Origin: an uncultured Oscillospiraceae bacterium
GTDB taxonomy: Bacteria; Bacillota; Clostridia; Oscillospirales; Oscillospiraceae
Assembly (NCBI GenBank): GCA_947584295.1
Contig: CANPWM010000001.1
Location: 1-64,000 of the forward strand
Direction of reading: 5' to 3'
DNA length: 64,000 nt
Shown here: positions 7,866-16,216 of the stretch, piece by piece
Layout of the letters: every line of letters begins with the position of its first letter
Position numbering within the stretch: the first letter of the stretch is position 1
Notes under the pieces: model-generated
Database searches by the model: none
What the model saw: only the letters and a program-made list of their open reading frames with translations
What the model was told of the DNA's origin: nothing
Made by a program: the position numbers and the translations under genes

Positions 7866-9404
7866 TCACAGAAGGACAAAGGAGGCGTCCTTAAACCGCT
7901 TATATTCAAAGTCCACCCGCCATTCCACGTCCTTTTCCAAAGGCTCGAAGCGCAGGGAGGAGTAGACGGCCCTGAGCTTGCCCTGGGGCCTTCCGCCGGC
8001 GGTGACGGCCGCCGGCCCGTCCGCCCCGCCGATGACGCCCATGACGGCCATGACGGCGGCAAAGCCCCGTTCCTCCGGGGAGAGGGGATCCGCCGGCTCC
8101 ACGCGCCGGGGCCTGTCCCCCTCGTCGCAGTCGCTGACATAGATGCTCTCCTCCGGCTCCGGGGAGAGGGTGTAGCTCATGGCCACCGTGTTGGTGGGGT
8201 AGACGTACCCGCCCGCGCCGAAGGCCCCCGCCGGGAGCGTCTGCCGCTCCAGCTCCCGCACTGTCAGGGTATATTCGATGCCGCTGACCGGGTGGGTGAA
8301 AACGAAGGTATCACCGGGCTGATGGGGCCGGAAGCGCGGTCCCGGCACCCGGTCCGGCTGCTGTTCCAGGGTCAGGGAGAGGGCCTTGACGGGGGGTCGG
8401 CGCTTCCACGGCCAGGGGAACGAGTAGCGGTAAATGACCCACCCCTGGGAGGCGTCCAGCCCGTAGTGATCCACGGCCCATTTGGCCTCCAGCTCATTGG
8501 TGAGGCCCTCCGGCACACAGGGGTTGAAGCTCACGGAGCTGCCCTGGGAAAAGCGCAGGAGCTTACCGTTTACCTCTACGCTGGGGCAAAAATCCAGGCG
8601 AAGTGGGTTTTCCAGATCCATCAGCATCTGCCGCTCCCGGGTGAAGTTCAGGGCGGAGTCGTTTTCCGGCCTCAGATCCCACTTGTCCATAAAGGCGCGG
8701 ATATCCCCCGGCTCCACCCGCGCGCACAGATCCAGCACCAGGCCCCTGGCGCACAGATACGCCGCCGGGATCAGCCAGGGGCGGCCCGCCCAGGTGAACT
8801 CTTTGCCCAGGGGCAGCTCCTTCCCGGCCCACGCCCGCCCCTGGCGGCCATAGAAGCCTCCGTCGAAGGTGACCTTCCACGCGGGGGGCGCCGCTTGCGC
8901 GGCGGGGTTCATGTCCGGGTCGTAGTAGTCCGCCGTATATTTGATCTTGCCGTAATCGAAGGAGGACTGCACCTCCCTGATGTACGCCCAGGGGCGCTCC
9001 ATGGGCGTCAGGCCCAGGCGCGTTGCGATCTGGGAGAGGACTTCCCGCTGTTCCGGCGTGGGCGGATATTCCCGGAGGAAATCGTCAAACTGCGCCTCGT
9101 CCCACATCCACGCCTGCTCCAAGGCCGCCGTGTCGCCGCAGGCCAGCAGGAGCCGCAGAAAATCCGCAAAGCTCCGGGCCAGGGGACGCACATAGTTCGG
9201 CGGGGTGTTCATGGGACTGACGGCAAAGACCGTCCCGCCAAAGCCCCGGATAAAGCAGAAGTGGATCCCGTCCACCCCGGCCCAGCCGAAAATAGACGCG
9301 CCCCTGGGCGTGCAGAAATACGGCGCGTTGTCCGTTCGCCGCGCCGCGCCCACCGCCGCCAGGTCGATCTCCCGCCGCAGGAATTTTTCAAATGTCTTAT
9401 CCAT
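7866..9404 (-). CDS. Protein of unknown function, 512 aa, carries an IGGADGP motif
   Basis: I do not recognise the overall family. There is no signal peptide or membrane segment. The N-terminus (FLRREIDLAAVGAARRTDNAPYF) and the GWAGVDGIHFCFIRGFGGTVFAVSPMN segment look globular. The middle is rich in Trp and Pro, and the C-terminal part contains VMGVIGGADGPAAVTAGG. That segment resembles the GIIGGADGPT signature of Na+-translocating decarboxylase beta subunits, but without their membrane helices. The ATG follows GAGGAGG, 12 bp after the GNAT gene and 50 bp before the UvrA2-like gene, so the three are probably cotranscribed. Confidence 0.75.
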   Translation of the reverse strand: MDKTFEKFLRREIDLAAVGAARRTDNAPYFCTPRGASIFGWAGVDGIHFCFIRGFGGTVFAVSPMNTPPNYVRPLARSFADFLRLLLACGDTAALEQAWMWDEAQFDDFLREYPPTPEQREVLSQIATRLGLTPMERPWAYIREVQSSFDYGKIKYTADYYDPDMNPAAQAAPPAWKVTFDGGFYGRQGRAWAGKELPLGKEFTWAGRPWLIPAAYLCARGLVLDLCARVEPGDIRAFMDKWDLRPENDSALNFTRERQMLMDLENPLRLDFCPSVEVNGKLLRFSQGSSVSFNPCVPEGLTNELEAKWAVDHYGLDASQGWVIYRYSFPWPWKRRPPVKALSLTLEQQPDRVPGPRFRPHQPGDTFVFTHPVSGIEYTLTVRELERQTLPAGAFGAGGYVYPTNTVAMSYTLSPEPEESIYVSDCDEGDRPRRVEPADPLSPEERGFAAVMAVMGVIGGADGPAAVTAGGRPQGKLRAVYSSLRFEPLEKDVEWRVDFEYKRFKDASFVLL

Positions 9405-9416
9405 CGCTTGGCCTCC

Positions 9417-9935
9417 TCATGTCGCCTGTATGCTTCGCAAATACTCCTCCCGGGTCAATTCCAGCTGAAGGATTCCGTCGATCATGCCCGTCTCCCGAAA
9501 ACCGGCCGCCCTGTGGATATGATACGCCGCCTCCCGGGCCGTCTCAAAGTCGTTGTGCAGGCGGGAAACGCCGTCCACCCTGAACGCGCGATCCAGCAAG
9601 AGACGAAGTCCCCGCTTGCCGTAACCCTTTCCCCGCTCCGGGGCGTATATCACGATCCCCATATCCCACCAGTCCTGCTCCGGGTTATAGTGATAATTCA
9701 CATCTCCAACAAAGGCTCCGTCACGATTCCGCCGCAGGAAAGCGTAGAATCGCTCCGGCTCCTTGCCGATCCAGAATTCCTGCAATCTCTGCCACTCCTC
9801 TTCCGGCGCAGGAATACACCCGTCCGGCGGGAACCAGGGGGCGTTATAGGCCATCGTTGCCGGGTCGGACATCATTTTCACATAAAACCAGCCGTCCTCA
9901 GGACGAGGGATATAGATCTGTAAATCGTTTTGCAT
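9417..9935 (-). CDS. GNAT family N-acetyltransferase
   Basis: This 172-aa protein has the GNAT acetyl-CoA signature (APERGKGYGKRGLRLLLDRAF), a preceding beta strand (WWDMGIVIYA) and a terminal ETAREAAYHIHRAAGFRETGMIDG motif. It resembles the RimJ/RimL-type subgroup that acetylates small molecules or protein N-termini. The substrate is unknown. It opens an operon with the 512-aa unknown protein and the UvrA2-like ATPase. The ribosome site before the ATG is weak (GGAAAGAGG, wide spacing). Confidence 0.85.
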   Translation of the reverse strand: MQNDLQIYIPRPEDGWFYVKMMSDPATMAYNAPWFPPDGCIPAPEEEWQRLQEFWIGKEPERFYAFLRRNRDGAFVGDVNYHYNPEQDWWDMGIVIYAPERGKGYGKRGLRLLLDRAFRVDGVSRLHNDFETAREAAYHIHRAAGFRETGMIDGILQLELTREEYLRSIQAT

Positions 9936-10044
9936 TTCTTACGCCTCTTTCCGCGACGCCAGCTTAATTCGATCCTCTTAAAAAGCGCGGTTGCAAAATT
10001 AAATCCCAAGCTTCTCTCCCGGCAAAGGCCGGGAAAAACGGCCG

Positions 10045-10078
10045 AAAAAATATACTATCCGCTTACACGGATAGTATA
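10045..10078 (-). terminator. Terminator of the MacB-type ABC operon
   Basis: A perfect 11-bp stem (TATACTATCCG / CGGATAGTATA, 10051-10061 with 10068-10078) is followed on the minus strand by TTTTTT (10050-10045), about 45 bp after the ATPase stop codon. Confidence 0.9.
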
Positions 10079-10123
10079 GCACGAATCTTTGAAGAAATCT
10101 ACTGCCTTGAGGGAGGGGATCCT

Positions 10124-10786
10124 TTAGGGGAGGAGGCGGCCATCTGAAAGGACAAGCTTTCGGGGACACATATCCGCGTAACGTTCCTCATGGGTCACAA
10201 GAAGGACGGTGAGGCCCGCGCTGTTCAGCTCCAGCAAAAGCCTTATGATCTCGTCCGCCATTGTTCGGTCAAGATTACCTGTCGGCTCGTCGGCCAGGAG
10301 AAGGCTTGGACGGGTGATAAGCGCCCTCGCCATCGCCACGCGCTGTTTTTGCCCGCCTGAAAGCTGGCTGGGCAGATGGGTGAGCCGGTTTTCCAGGCCT
10401 AAAAAGCGGACAATGGCATTAAATTCCTCCCGCTCCACCTTTTTCGCGTTCAACAGCAGCGGCATGATGATGTTTTCCTCCACGGTCAAAATGGGGATCA
10501 GGTTGAAATCCTGAAATACATACCCGATTTTCTGCCGCCGGAGCCTTGCCAATTCCTTTTCATCTGCCCGGCACACGTTGATGCCGTCGATCAGGACGCT
10601 GCCCTCCGTGGCGGGTTCGATCCCGCCGATCATGTTCAGGAGAGTGGTTTTCCCGGAACCGGACTGCCCCGTGACCGCCACAAGCTCGCCACGGGCGACG
10701 GTCAAGGACACGTTGTCAACGGCCTTGACCTGATAATCGCCTTGCGTATAGATCTTACTCAGATTCCTGACTTCCACCGTGTTCAT
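10124..10786 (-). CDS. ABC transporter ATP-binding protein, MacB/LolD type
   Basis: About 220 aa with Walker [10 protein letters not shown] (residues 40-48), Q-loop ([11 protein letters not shown]), signature [15 protein letters not shown] and Walker [13 protein letters not shown], in the layout of MacB/LolD/FtsE-like ATPases. These power FtsX-fold permeases that act on antimicrobial peptides, lipoproteins or the envelope. The ATG at 10786 has an AAGGAGG site and overlaps the permease stop codon by 4 bp (ATGA). The partner permease is disrupted, so the transporter is probably not functional in this strain unless the insertion excises. Confidence 0.92.
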   Translation of the reverse strand: MNTVEVRNLSKIYTQGDYQVKAVDNVSLTVARGELVAVTGQSGSGKTTLLNMIGGIEPATEGSVLIDGINVCRADEKELARLRRQKIGYVFQDFNLIPILTVEENIIMPLLLNAKKVEREEFNAIVRFLGLENRLTHLPSQLSGGQKQRVAMARALITRPSLLLADEPTGNLDRTMADEIIRLLLELNSAGLTVLLVTHEERYADMCPRKLVLSDGRLLP

Positions 10787-12748
10787 AGGCTGGCCTCCTT
10801 CCGTTCGAGAATGGCTTTGATTGACCGATAGACCGGCAGTACAAAGGCGAAGGCCGTCACCGCGCTGACGGCGAGATACGCGCAAATCAGAGACGGGCTG
10901 ACTGACGGCTTTTGCGCCGCTGACTCTGTTGCCAACAGGAACAATACGGTACTCCCCGCCGCCGGTAAAGCCGCCGCTGCCGCCGCGGCCAGGGACTGGC
11001 GGATATAGGAGCCTTGGATCATTTCACGAGACGCGCCCATGGCCCACAGGGCTTTTACGGTCTTACGGCTGTCTGTGATGTAGTCGCAGAGCTTCGCGTA
11101 GACGATCATCAGCATAAGGTGACGGGAGTCGAACCGACACCGCTCCACGCGGGCCCTTTTCGGTGCTTTTTCCCTTGTCGTCGTCGCCTTGCGCCAGCAA
11201 GGCTTCTTCCTTCGCGGCAAAAATCCCTCGAAAAATTCTCCGCGTGGAGTGCTACGCAGTTTTCGGCGAGCTGATTTGCGTCAGGACGAGGAAAAAGCCA
11301 CAGAGAATACTTGCGTATTGTCAAGGCTTTTGACAATGTACTGACGCAAATCAGCCGGCGAAAACCGATGTGGGTTCGACTCCCGTCACCTTAAAGCCCA
11401 GCATGGCGGCGAAAATGAACAGCAGCATGAGATAAACGCCCGCTGACATCTCCTGCCCCCGCTCCGCCTGGGCCTGAGCGTCGATGATCTCATATTCCGC
11501 CCCCGGAAACAGCCTCTTTAAAAGAGTCCGCGTTTCCTCGTGGAGCTGGGGCGACGTAAGCTTAATATCAATTTCATGAACCTCTGCCGCCTGCGGATAG
11601 GGCGGATTCCCGGAGGGGGCGCTGTACGCGACCCTTTCGATCTGCTCCAGCCCCTGAAGGGAGTCCATCTCCTCCCGGGTAAATCCGGAACCGCTTTTCG
11701 AGACGGTCAGCTCAAATTCAGGCGGGCGGGAGATCCAACCGGCGTCTAAGGACAGATAGGCGAAAAGGAATAAAAATACCGTCATCAGGGGGACGGCGGC
11801 CCAGAGACAGCTCCTGTGGGCCTTGTTTGTCCGCTGAAGCCACAAAGACAGCAGGGAGCGTTGGGGAGAGGCCGTGATTTTGAGCCGATGGGGCCTTTTG
11901 CGCATTTCCGACGCTTGCGTATCGCTTCTCACCGCGTCCGCCGTTGACTCCCTGCTAAACCTTGCCAGGGTGAACGTGACGACGGCCAGCAGGACAAGGA
12001 AGAAGATGGCCATATGCAGGGCGGTATTGACCGGGTCGATCCTGAAAATCAGCCACGCGAAGCCATCGGCGCGTACCTCCAGGAAGCCCGTGAACAGGAG
12101 CTTCATGACCACAGCCGAGAGCAGGAGAGCGGACGCCGCTGAGAGGGGGAAGAGAATGGAAAATTCCGTGAGAAAGATAAGGCGTATCTGCCGGTTTTCC
12201 GCGCCGCAGGAGCGCAAAATACCGATATCGGACGCAAAGCGCCGCAGATGGCTCTTGTAGGCGGAGCCGACGATAAGCGAGGAAAAGACAATGACGATCA
12301 TATTGAGAAGAAGCAAGATCGCCTGCTCGTCGCCTGTGTCGGAGTCGATGGAATAATCATAGCGGTAAGCCGTTGGAAACAGGTCTGTTTTGCCGCTCTG
12401 CCCGATCCTCTCCATGATGAGGGCGCCGCAGCGGTCAACGGTTTCATCGTTCATCCAGTCCTCATCGGACAAAAACCGCAGGTAAATGACGCCGTTTTCG
12501 TAAAGGGGAGAGGCCAACCCGTCGATCCCCTGAAAGAGAAGCGCGTCGTCTGGGGAGGCGTTTTCGATGTGGAAGGCCGCGCCCCTGGTGATACTCATGA
12601 TCTGCCGCTGTTCGCCGTAGGCGCTGCTGTCGCGGTAGATGGAGATCAGGAGCGGGAGAATAAAGGCGCAGGTCAGGATACAATACAGCGTCAGATGGCG
12701 CTTTGGCTGGCGCTTGAATGACCTTATCAGATATAGAAGATACCGCAT
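10783..12748 (-). pseudogene. FtsX-fold ABC permease, interrupted by a 273-bp element
   Basis: The N-terminal part (12748 to about 11391; the ATG at 12748 gives MRYLLYLIRSFKRQPKRH) carries the first membrane helix, an extracellular domain, the central helices and the start of the C-terminal FtsX core, ending LMLLFIFAAMLGFK. It then reads into the element and stops. The C-terminal part (about 11117 to 10783) resumes LMIVYAKLCDYITDSRKTVKALWAMGASREMIQ with the last helices. The two parts are out of frame by 1 nt. Deleting 277 bp (element plus one 4-bp TTAA/ATAA) joins them as GFK-LMIVYAK in frame. The gene was therefore intact before insertion. Confidence 0.9.
11114..11394. mobile_element. Full copy 1 of the T-arm-ended TTAA element, inside the ABC permease
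   Basis: A 273-bp core (11118-11390) is flanked by ATAA (11114-11117) and TTAA (11391-11394). The ends are about 25-bp inverted repeats beginning GGTGACGGGAGTCGAACC, with two mismatches. Read inward on the other strand the end is GGTTCGACTCCCGTCACC, like the T-arm and acceptor 3' side of a tRNA. An inner inverted repeat (11260-11284 with 11341-11364, about 24 bp) and a small ATTGTCAA/TTGACAAT hairpin (about 11318-11337) lie inside. There is no transposase gene. It is nearly identical to 26851-27122. Confidence 0.9.
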
Positions 12749-12912
12749 CGCCCATGACCCCTTTCCCAACAGCGCCGGATCAGCGTAAGCCGCTGTGTCA
12801 GCCGTGCTGACGCGCCGGTATCCTAATTGTAGCAGGAAGTCACAGCTTTTTCCATACGAACCGGCGAAGCAAAGTTTAAGATTGTCTTATCGTTTATTTA
12901 AAGTCATGACAC

Positions 12913-12941
12913 TTTACGCGCCGGGGGGCGCGTGGTATACT
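12913..12941 (+). promoter_or_regulatory. Promoter for the PHP-domain gene
   Basis: TTTACG (12913-12918), 17-bp spacer, TATACT (12936-12941), 28 bp before the start codon. Confidence 0.65.
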
Positions 12942-12969
12942 GGACAAAACGAAAAAGGAGGGTACGGGA

Positions 12970-13815
12970 ATGACGGGGAAGATCGACCTGCACACCCACT
13001 CCTGCGCCTCCGACGGGCTTTTGCCGCCGGGGGAGCTGGCAAGGGCGGCCCTGGAGGCCGGGGTCACCACCCTGGCCGTCTGCGACCACGACACCGCCGC
13101 CGGGGCGGCGGAGCTTTTGAAAAACGTACCCGCGGGATTGCGCTTTATCCCCGGCGTGGAGATAAGCGCCAGGGTAAGCTCCGGCAAGTGCCATATCCTG
13201 GGCCTGGGGTGCGACCTGGGCCACCCGGCGTTTTTGCGCCTGATGGACACCGCCGCCGCCCTCCGGCGGGGGAAGCTGGAGGCGCGGATCGCCCACATCA
13301 AACGGCTGGGCCTCGCCCTCCCGGAGACGGAGCTTTCCCGCCTGCGGGCCATGCCCAGCGCCGGGAAGCCCCAGGTGGCGGACGCGCTGGCGCGATGCGG
13401 CCTCGCCCCCGACGCCGCCAGCGCCATACGGGGGATCGTGGACACCTGCCCGCCGGTGGAGGATCGGATCGAGGCGGGGGAGGCCGTAGGGGCCATACGG
13501 GCCGCCGGGGGCGTGGCCGTCTGGGCGCACCCCTACGGCGAGACGGGCCGGCGGGCGTTGACGGAGGGGGAGTACCGGGCGATGCTCGCGGAGCTTTTGG
13601 AGCGGGGCCTTACGGCGCTGGAGTGCTGGTACGCCAAATACGGCGTGGAAAGATGCGAAAAGCTGGAGCGGGACGCCGAAAAATACGGCCTTCTTGTCTC
13701 CGGCGGCAGCGACTGCCACTGCCGCCCTGATACGGCCCCCCTGGGGACGCTGAACGCGGAGGGCCGCCCGGTGGAGCCGGAGCGCCTGACGGTGCTGACG
13801 CGGATAAACACATAA
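12970..13815 (+). CDS. PHP-domain metallophosphoesterase, YciV/RnaAM-like
   Basis: This 281-aa protein has the PHP metal-site motifs in order: DLHTHSCASDG (H8, H10), VCDHDT, GVEIS, HILGLG, VWAHPYG and GGSDCHC. The length and order fit the YciV/TrpH group. Characterised members hydrolyse 3',5'-nucleoside bisphosphates such as pAp or trim short 5' RNA ends, using a multinuclear metal centre. It has its own promoter and an AAGGAGGG ribosome site. It is followed by a GGGCCGCC/GGCGGCCC hairpin (13822-13841) without a clear T-run. Confidence 0.88.
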   Translation: MTGKIDLHTHSCASDGLLPPGELARAALEAGVTTLAVCDHDTAAGAAELLKNVPAGLRFIPGVEISARVSSGKCHILGLGCDLGHPAFLRLMDTAAALRRGKLEARIAHIKRLGLALPETELSRLRAMPSAGKPQVADALARCGLAPDAASAIRGIVDTCPPVEDRIEAGEAVGAIRAAGGVAVWAHPYGETGRRALTEGEYRAMLAELLERGLTALECWYAKYGVERCEKLERDAEKYGLLVSGGSDCHCRPDTAPLGTLNAEGRPVEPERLTVLTRINT

Positions 13816-13870
13816 AAAATGGGCCGCCTTTCGGCGGCCCGGGGGAAATTTGGGGGGAGGAATAAAAGGT

Positions 13871-14326
13871 TTACTCCTCGTTGTCGAAGCTGAGGACTTT
13901 ATAGAGAAGGTTATACAGGGTGGCGGCCTCCTCGTGGGTGAGGTTGACGCAGGAGCCTACGGCGGCGGGGATATCCACCGCCATGTCCCGCAGGGCCAAA
14001 CCGGCTTCGGTGACGGTGACGATCAGGTTCCGCTCGTCCTTTTCAGAGCGGGCGCGGGCCACATAGCCCTTCTGCTCCATCTTCTTCAGAAGGGGCGTGA
14101 GGGTGCCGGAGTCCAGATAAAGGTACTCGCCCAGCTCCTTCACGTTGACCTGACGGCGTTCCCACATGACCATCATGGCGATGTACTGGGTGTAAGTGAG
14201 ATCCAGCCTGTCGAGATACGGCTTGTAACGCTTGATGATCTCCCGTGAACAAGCGTACAAGGGGAAGCAGAGTTGATTCTCCAGCTTCAGCGCGGTATAC
14301 TTGGTGTCTTCCATGTTTTCCTCCAT
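13871..14326 (-). CDS. ohrR: OhrR-type MarR family peroxide-sensing repressor
   Basis: This 151-aa MarR winged-helix protein starts ...ALKLENQLCFPLYACSREIIKRYKPYLDRLDLTYTQYIAMMVMWE, the OhrR signature, including the single reactive Cys (C20) oxidised by organic hydroperoxides. The wing region (KDERNLIVTVTEAG) is intact. OhrR represses peroxide-detoxifying genes. The flavodoxin and glutathione peroxidase genes lie just upstream on the same strand and are the likely targets. A second start (14314, with GGAGGAAAAC) is equally possible and would place the Cys at 16. Confidence 0.87.
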   Translation of the reverse strand: MEENMEDTKYTALKLENQLCFPLYACSREIIKRYKPYLDRLDLTYTQYIAMMVMWERRQVNVKELGEYLYLDSGTLTPLLKKMEQKGYVARARSEKDERNLIVTVTEAGLALRDMAVDIPAAVGSCVNLTHEEAATLYNLLYKVLSFDNEE

Positions 14327-14431
14327 ATTTTCCTCTGTGCGTATTTGCGTATTGTATCTATTTTGGGCGCGCGGTTTCCCACCGTGATCCTCACGTCCCG
14401 CGTCCCCATAAAGCCCCCTTGCCGGGAGCCT

Positions 14432-14863
14432 TTACGCCGTTGTTGGGCCGGACTGCTCCGAGAGCGCCTTCAGGGCAAAGGCCGCGCACCGTTCACAGTC
14501 GGCCTTGTCAGGACGCCCCTTGTGGGCCGGGCCGAAGGAGCCGCGGCAGTGGAAATCTTCCCTTTCCAGCGCCACGCCGTTGGCCTCCGCCACCTTCTTC
14601 ATGGGCTTGTAGACGGACTTCATCATGGCGGAGGTGCCGAACAGCACGATCCTGCCGATGTTGGCCCTGTTTTGCGCCACGAAGGTCTTTACAGCCTCGT
14701 CCACATCGAAGGCATAATAGGAGCAGCCCAGAAAGAGCGTGTCCACACGCTCGGTGAGCGGCTGATCCACCGCCAGGGCGGGAACCCCCACGGCCCCGGA
14801 GACGGCCTCGGCCAGCTTTTTGGTGTTGCCCGAGCGGGTGTAGTAACGTATGGCAGTTTTCAT
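14432..14863 (-). CDS. Flavodoxin family protein
   Basis: This 143-aa protein has an FMN-phosphate loop (YYTRSGNTKKLAEAV, residues 7-21). The following strand (DTLFLGCSYYAFDVDEAVKTFVAQN) and the GRIVLFGTSAMMKSVY segment are typical of short flavodoxins. It is probably a cytoplasmic FMN electron carrier. It lies between the OhrR and glutathione peroxidase genes and has its own promoter at 14899-14927, which suggests a role in oxidative stress. The C-terminal Cys pair (CERCAAF) is unusual and could be redox active. Confidence 0.82.
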   Translation of the reverse strand: MKTAIRYYTRSGNTKKLAEAVSGAVGVPALAVDQPLTERVDTLFLGCSYYAFDVDEAVKTFVAQNRANIGRIVLFGTSAMMKSVYKPMKKVAEANGVALEREDFHCRGSFGPAHKGRPDKADCERCAAFALKALSEQSGPTTA

Positions 14864-14898
14864 GCGTTTTTGCCCCCTAATTTTGCACTATCTTCCTT

Positions 14899-14927
14899 AT
14901 TATACGCCTTTCTTACCGCAATTGCAA
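14899..14927 (-). promoter_or_regulatory. Promoter for the flavodoxin gene
   Basis: TTGCAA (14927-14922), 17 bp, TATAAT (14904-14899) on the minus strand, about 36 bp before the ATG at 14863. Confidence 0.7.
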
Positions 14928-14981
14928 GCTGTTCCGCGCAAGAAGTTGGCCTTCTTCCGCGGATATTTACCAAAAGAGCGG

Positions 14982-15524
14982 TCACAGCGCCGCCTCCACC
15001 TTTTCCGCCACGGACTTCATGCTCTCCGTAGGCTCGAAGCGGGCCAGAAGCTGGCCGTCCCGGCCCAGGAGGAACTTGGTGAAATTCCACTTGACGGCGG
15101 CGTTATTCTTGTAGTCCCGGTCGATTTTACGGAGAACGCCGTTCATCACCAGCGCCATGGGGCCTTTCCCGAAGCCCTCAAAGGTGCTGGAGGCCGTCAA
15201 CCATTGATAGAGCGGCGCGGCGTTTTCACCGTTGACCTCTACCTTGGCAAATTGGGGGAAGGTGATGCCGTACCGGCCCGTGCAGAAGGAGTGGATCTCC
15301 TCGTCTGAGCCGGGGGCCTGCCCGCCAAACTGGTTGCAGGGGAAGTCCAGGATCTCCAGCCCGTCCTTGTGATGGGCCTCATACAACGCCTGGAGGTCGG
15401 CGTACTGGGGCGTAAAGCCGCAGCCGGTGGCCGTGTTGACCACCAGCACTACCTGGCCCCGGTAGTCCGCCAGGGGTTTGTCCGCGCCCTCCCGGGTCTT
15501 GACCGTGAAATCGTATAGATCCAT
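14982..15524 (-). CDS. Glutathione peroxidase family (Cys-type) peroxidase
   Basis: About 180 aa. The peroxidatic site is NTATGCGFTPQ with Cys35 in place of selenocysteine. The resolving region FPCNQFGGQAPGSDEEI and the KWNFTKFL motif complete the usual Cys-Gln-Trp-Asn set. Bacterial Cys-GPx enzymes generally reduce lipid or organic hydroperoxides with thioredoxin. The start at 15524 has AAGGAG at good spacing, and longer frames lack a ribosome site. A promoter lies 39 bp upstream. The neighbouring OhrR is the likely regulator. Confidence 0.92.
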   Translation of the reverse strand: MDLYDFTVKTREGADKPLADYRGQVVLVVNTATGCGFTPQYADLQALYEAHHKDGLEILDFPCNQFGGQAPGSDEEIHSFCTGRYGITFPQFAKVEVNGENAAPLYQWLTASSTFEGFGKGPMALVMNGVLRKIDRDYKNNAAVKWNFTKFLLGRDGQLLARFEPTESMKSVAEKVEAAL

Positions 15525-15562
15525 ATTGACGCTCCTTATCGGTATTTTGAGGTTCTGTCCGT

Positions 15563-15591
15563 ATCCTACCACCGATAACGATTGATGTCAA
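15563..15591 (-). promoter_or_regulatory. Promoter for the glutathione peroxidase gene
   Basis: TTGACA (15591-15586), 17 bp, TAGGAT (15568-15563). A partial palindrome ATTTG-N8-CAAAT at 15610-15627 sits just upstream of the -35 box and is a candidate regulator site, although it does not match the known B. subtilis OhrR box. Confidence 0.65.
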
Positions 15592-15640
15592 TATGATTTT
15601 TGCCAATTCATTTGAATATTAACAAATTATTCACAAAGCG

Positions 15641-16216
15641 TCACGCCCCGGCGAAGCGGAACACCGCGCCCAGGACGGCGGAGACGCCGATAAAGACGAT
15701 GGGGTGGAGCTTGCTGAGGGGCTTTATCCGCATACAGACGAAGACGGCCGCGGCCAGCAGCAGCGCCGGCCAGCGGAAGAGGGTGGCAAGGGTGGTCTCC
15801 GCGCCCCCGAGATCCAGCAGAACGTTTTTCGCCACGCTCAGGCCCGCCGCCGCGATGAGGGCGGTGGAGGCGGGGCGCAGGCCCTTAAAGGCGGCGTCCA
15901 CCAGCCGGGACTGGCGGAACCGGGCCAGGAACCCCGCGATGATGAGAATGACGATGATGGAGGGCGTGATAAGGCCCAGGGTCGCCAGCACCGCGCCGGG
16001 GATCCCGGCGATGTGGAAGCCCACATAGGTGGCCATATTGACGCCCATGGGGCCGGGGGTGGACTCGCTGACGGCGATCATAGTGGTCAGATCCGCGTCG
16101 GTGAACCAGCCGGTGGAGGCGCCCATATCCCGCAGGAAGGGGATCGTGGCCAGCCCGCCGCCTACGGCGAAAAGGCCGGTCTTGAAAAACTCGTAGATGA
16201 GGCGAAGGTAGATCAT
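15641..16216 (-). CDS. Chromate transporter, short-chain CHR protein, second subunit
   Basis: This 191-aa protein is one CHR domain with about six membrane segments. The LIYEFFKTGLFAVGGGLATIPFLRDM N-terminus and the ESTPGPMGVNMATYVGF motif are family hallmarks. Short-chain CHR proteins work as pairs encoded by adjacent genes and export chromate, or possibly another oxyanion. The start overlaps the upstream CHR gene by 4 bp (ATGA). It ends about 50 bp upstream of the glutathione peroxidase promoter. Confidence 0.9.
   Translation of the reverse strand: MIYLRLIYEFFKTGLFAVGGGLATIPFLRDMGASTGWFTDADLTTMIAVSESTPGPMGVNMATYVGFHIAGIPGAVLATLGLITPSIIVILIIAGFLARFRQSRLVDAAFKGLRPASTALIAAAGLSVAKNVLLDLGGAETTLATLFRWPALLLAAAVFVCMRIKPLSKLHPIVFIGVSAVLGAVFRFAGA

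Noticed and set aside
8292..9923. Plus-strand open frame of 543 codons
   Set aside because: Antisense to the 512-aa unknown protein and the GNAT gene. Long antisense frames are expected in high-GC DNA; the minus-strand genes have ribosome sites and operon spacing.
11109..11336. 75-codon frame inside the T-arm-ended element, also in the second copy at 26841-27068
   Set aside because: Conserved only because the two copies are nearly identical; it runs through inverted repeats, has no ribosome site and no recognisable family.
11118..11390. Group I/II intron or intein in the ABC permease
   Set aside because: Far too short, no catalytic RNA landmarks, no splicing residues, and the second copy is intergenic.
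15610..15627. OhrR operator at ATTTG-N8-CAAAT
   Set aside because: Partial palindrome only; does not match the known OhrR box and no second copy was seen at the flavodoxin promoter, so it is not listed as a feature.
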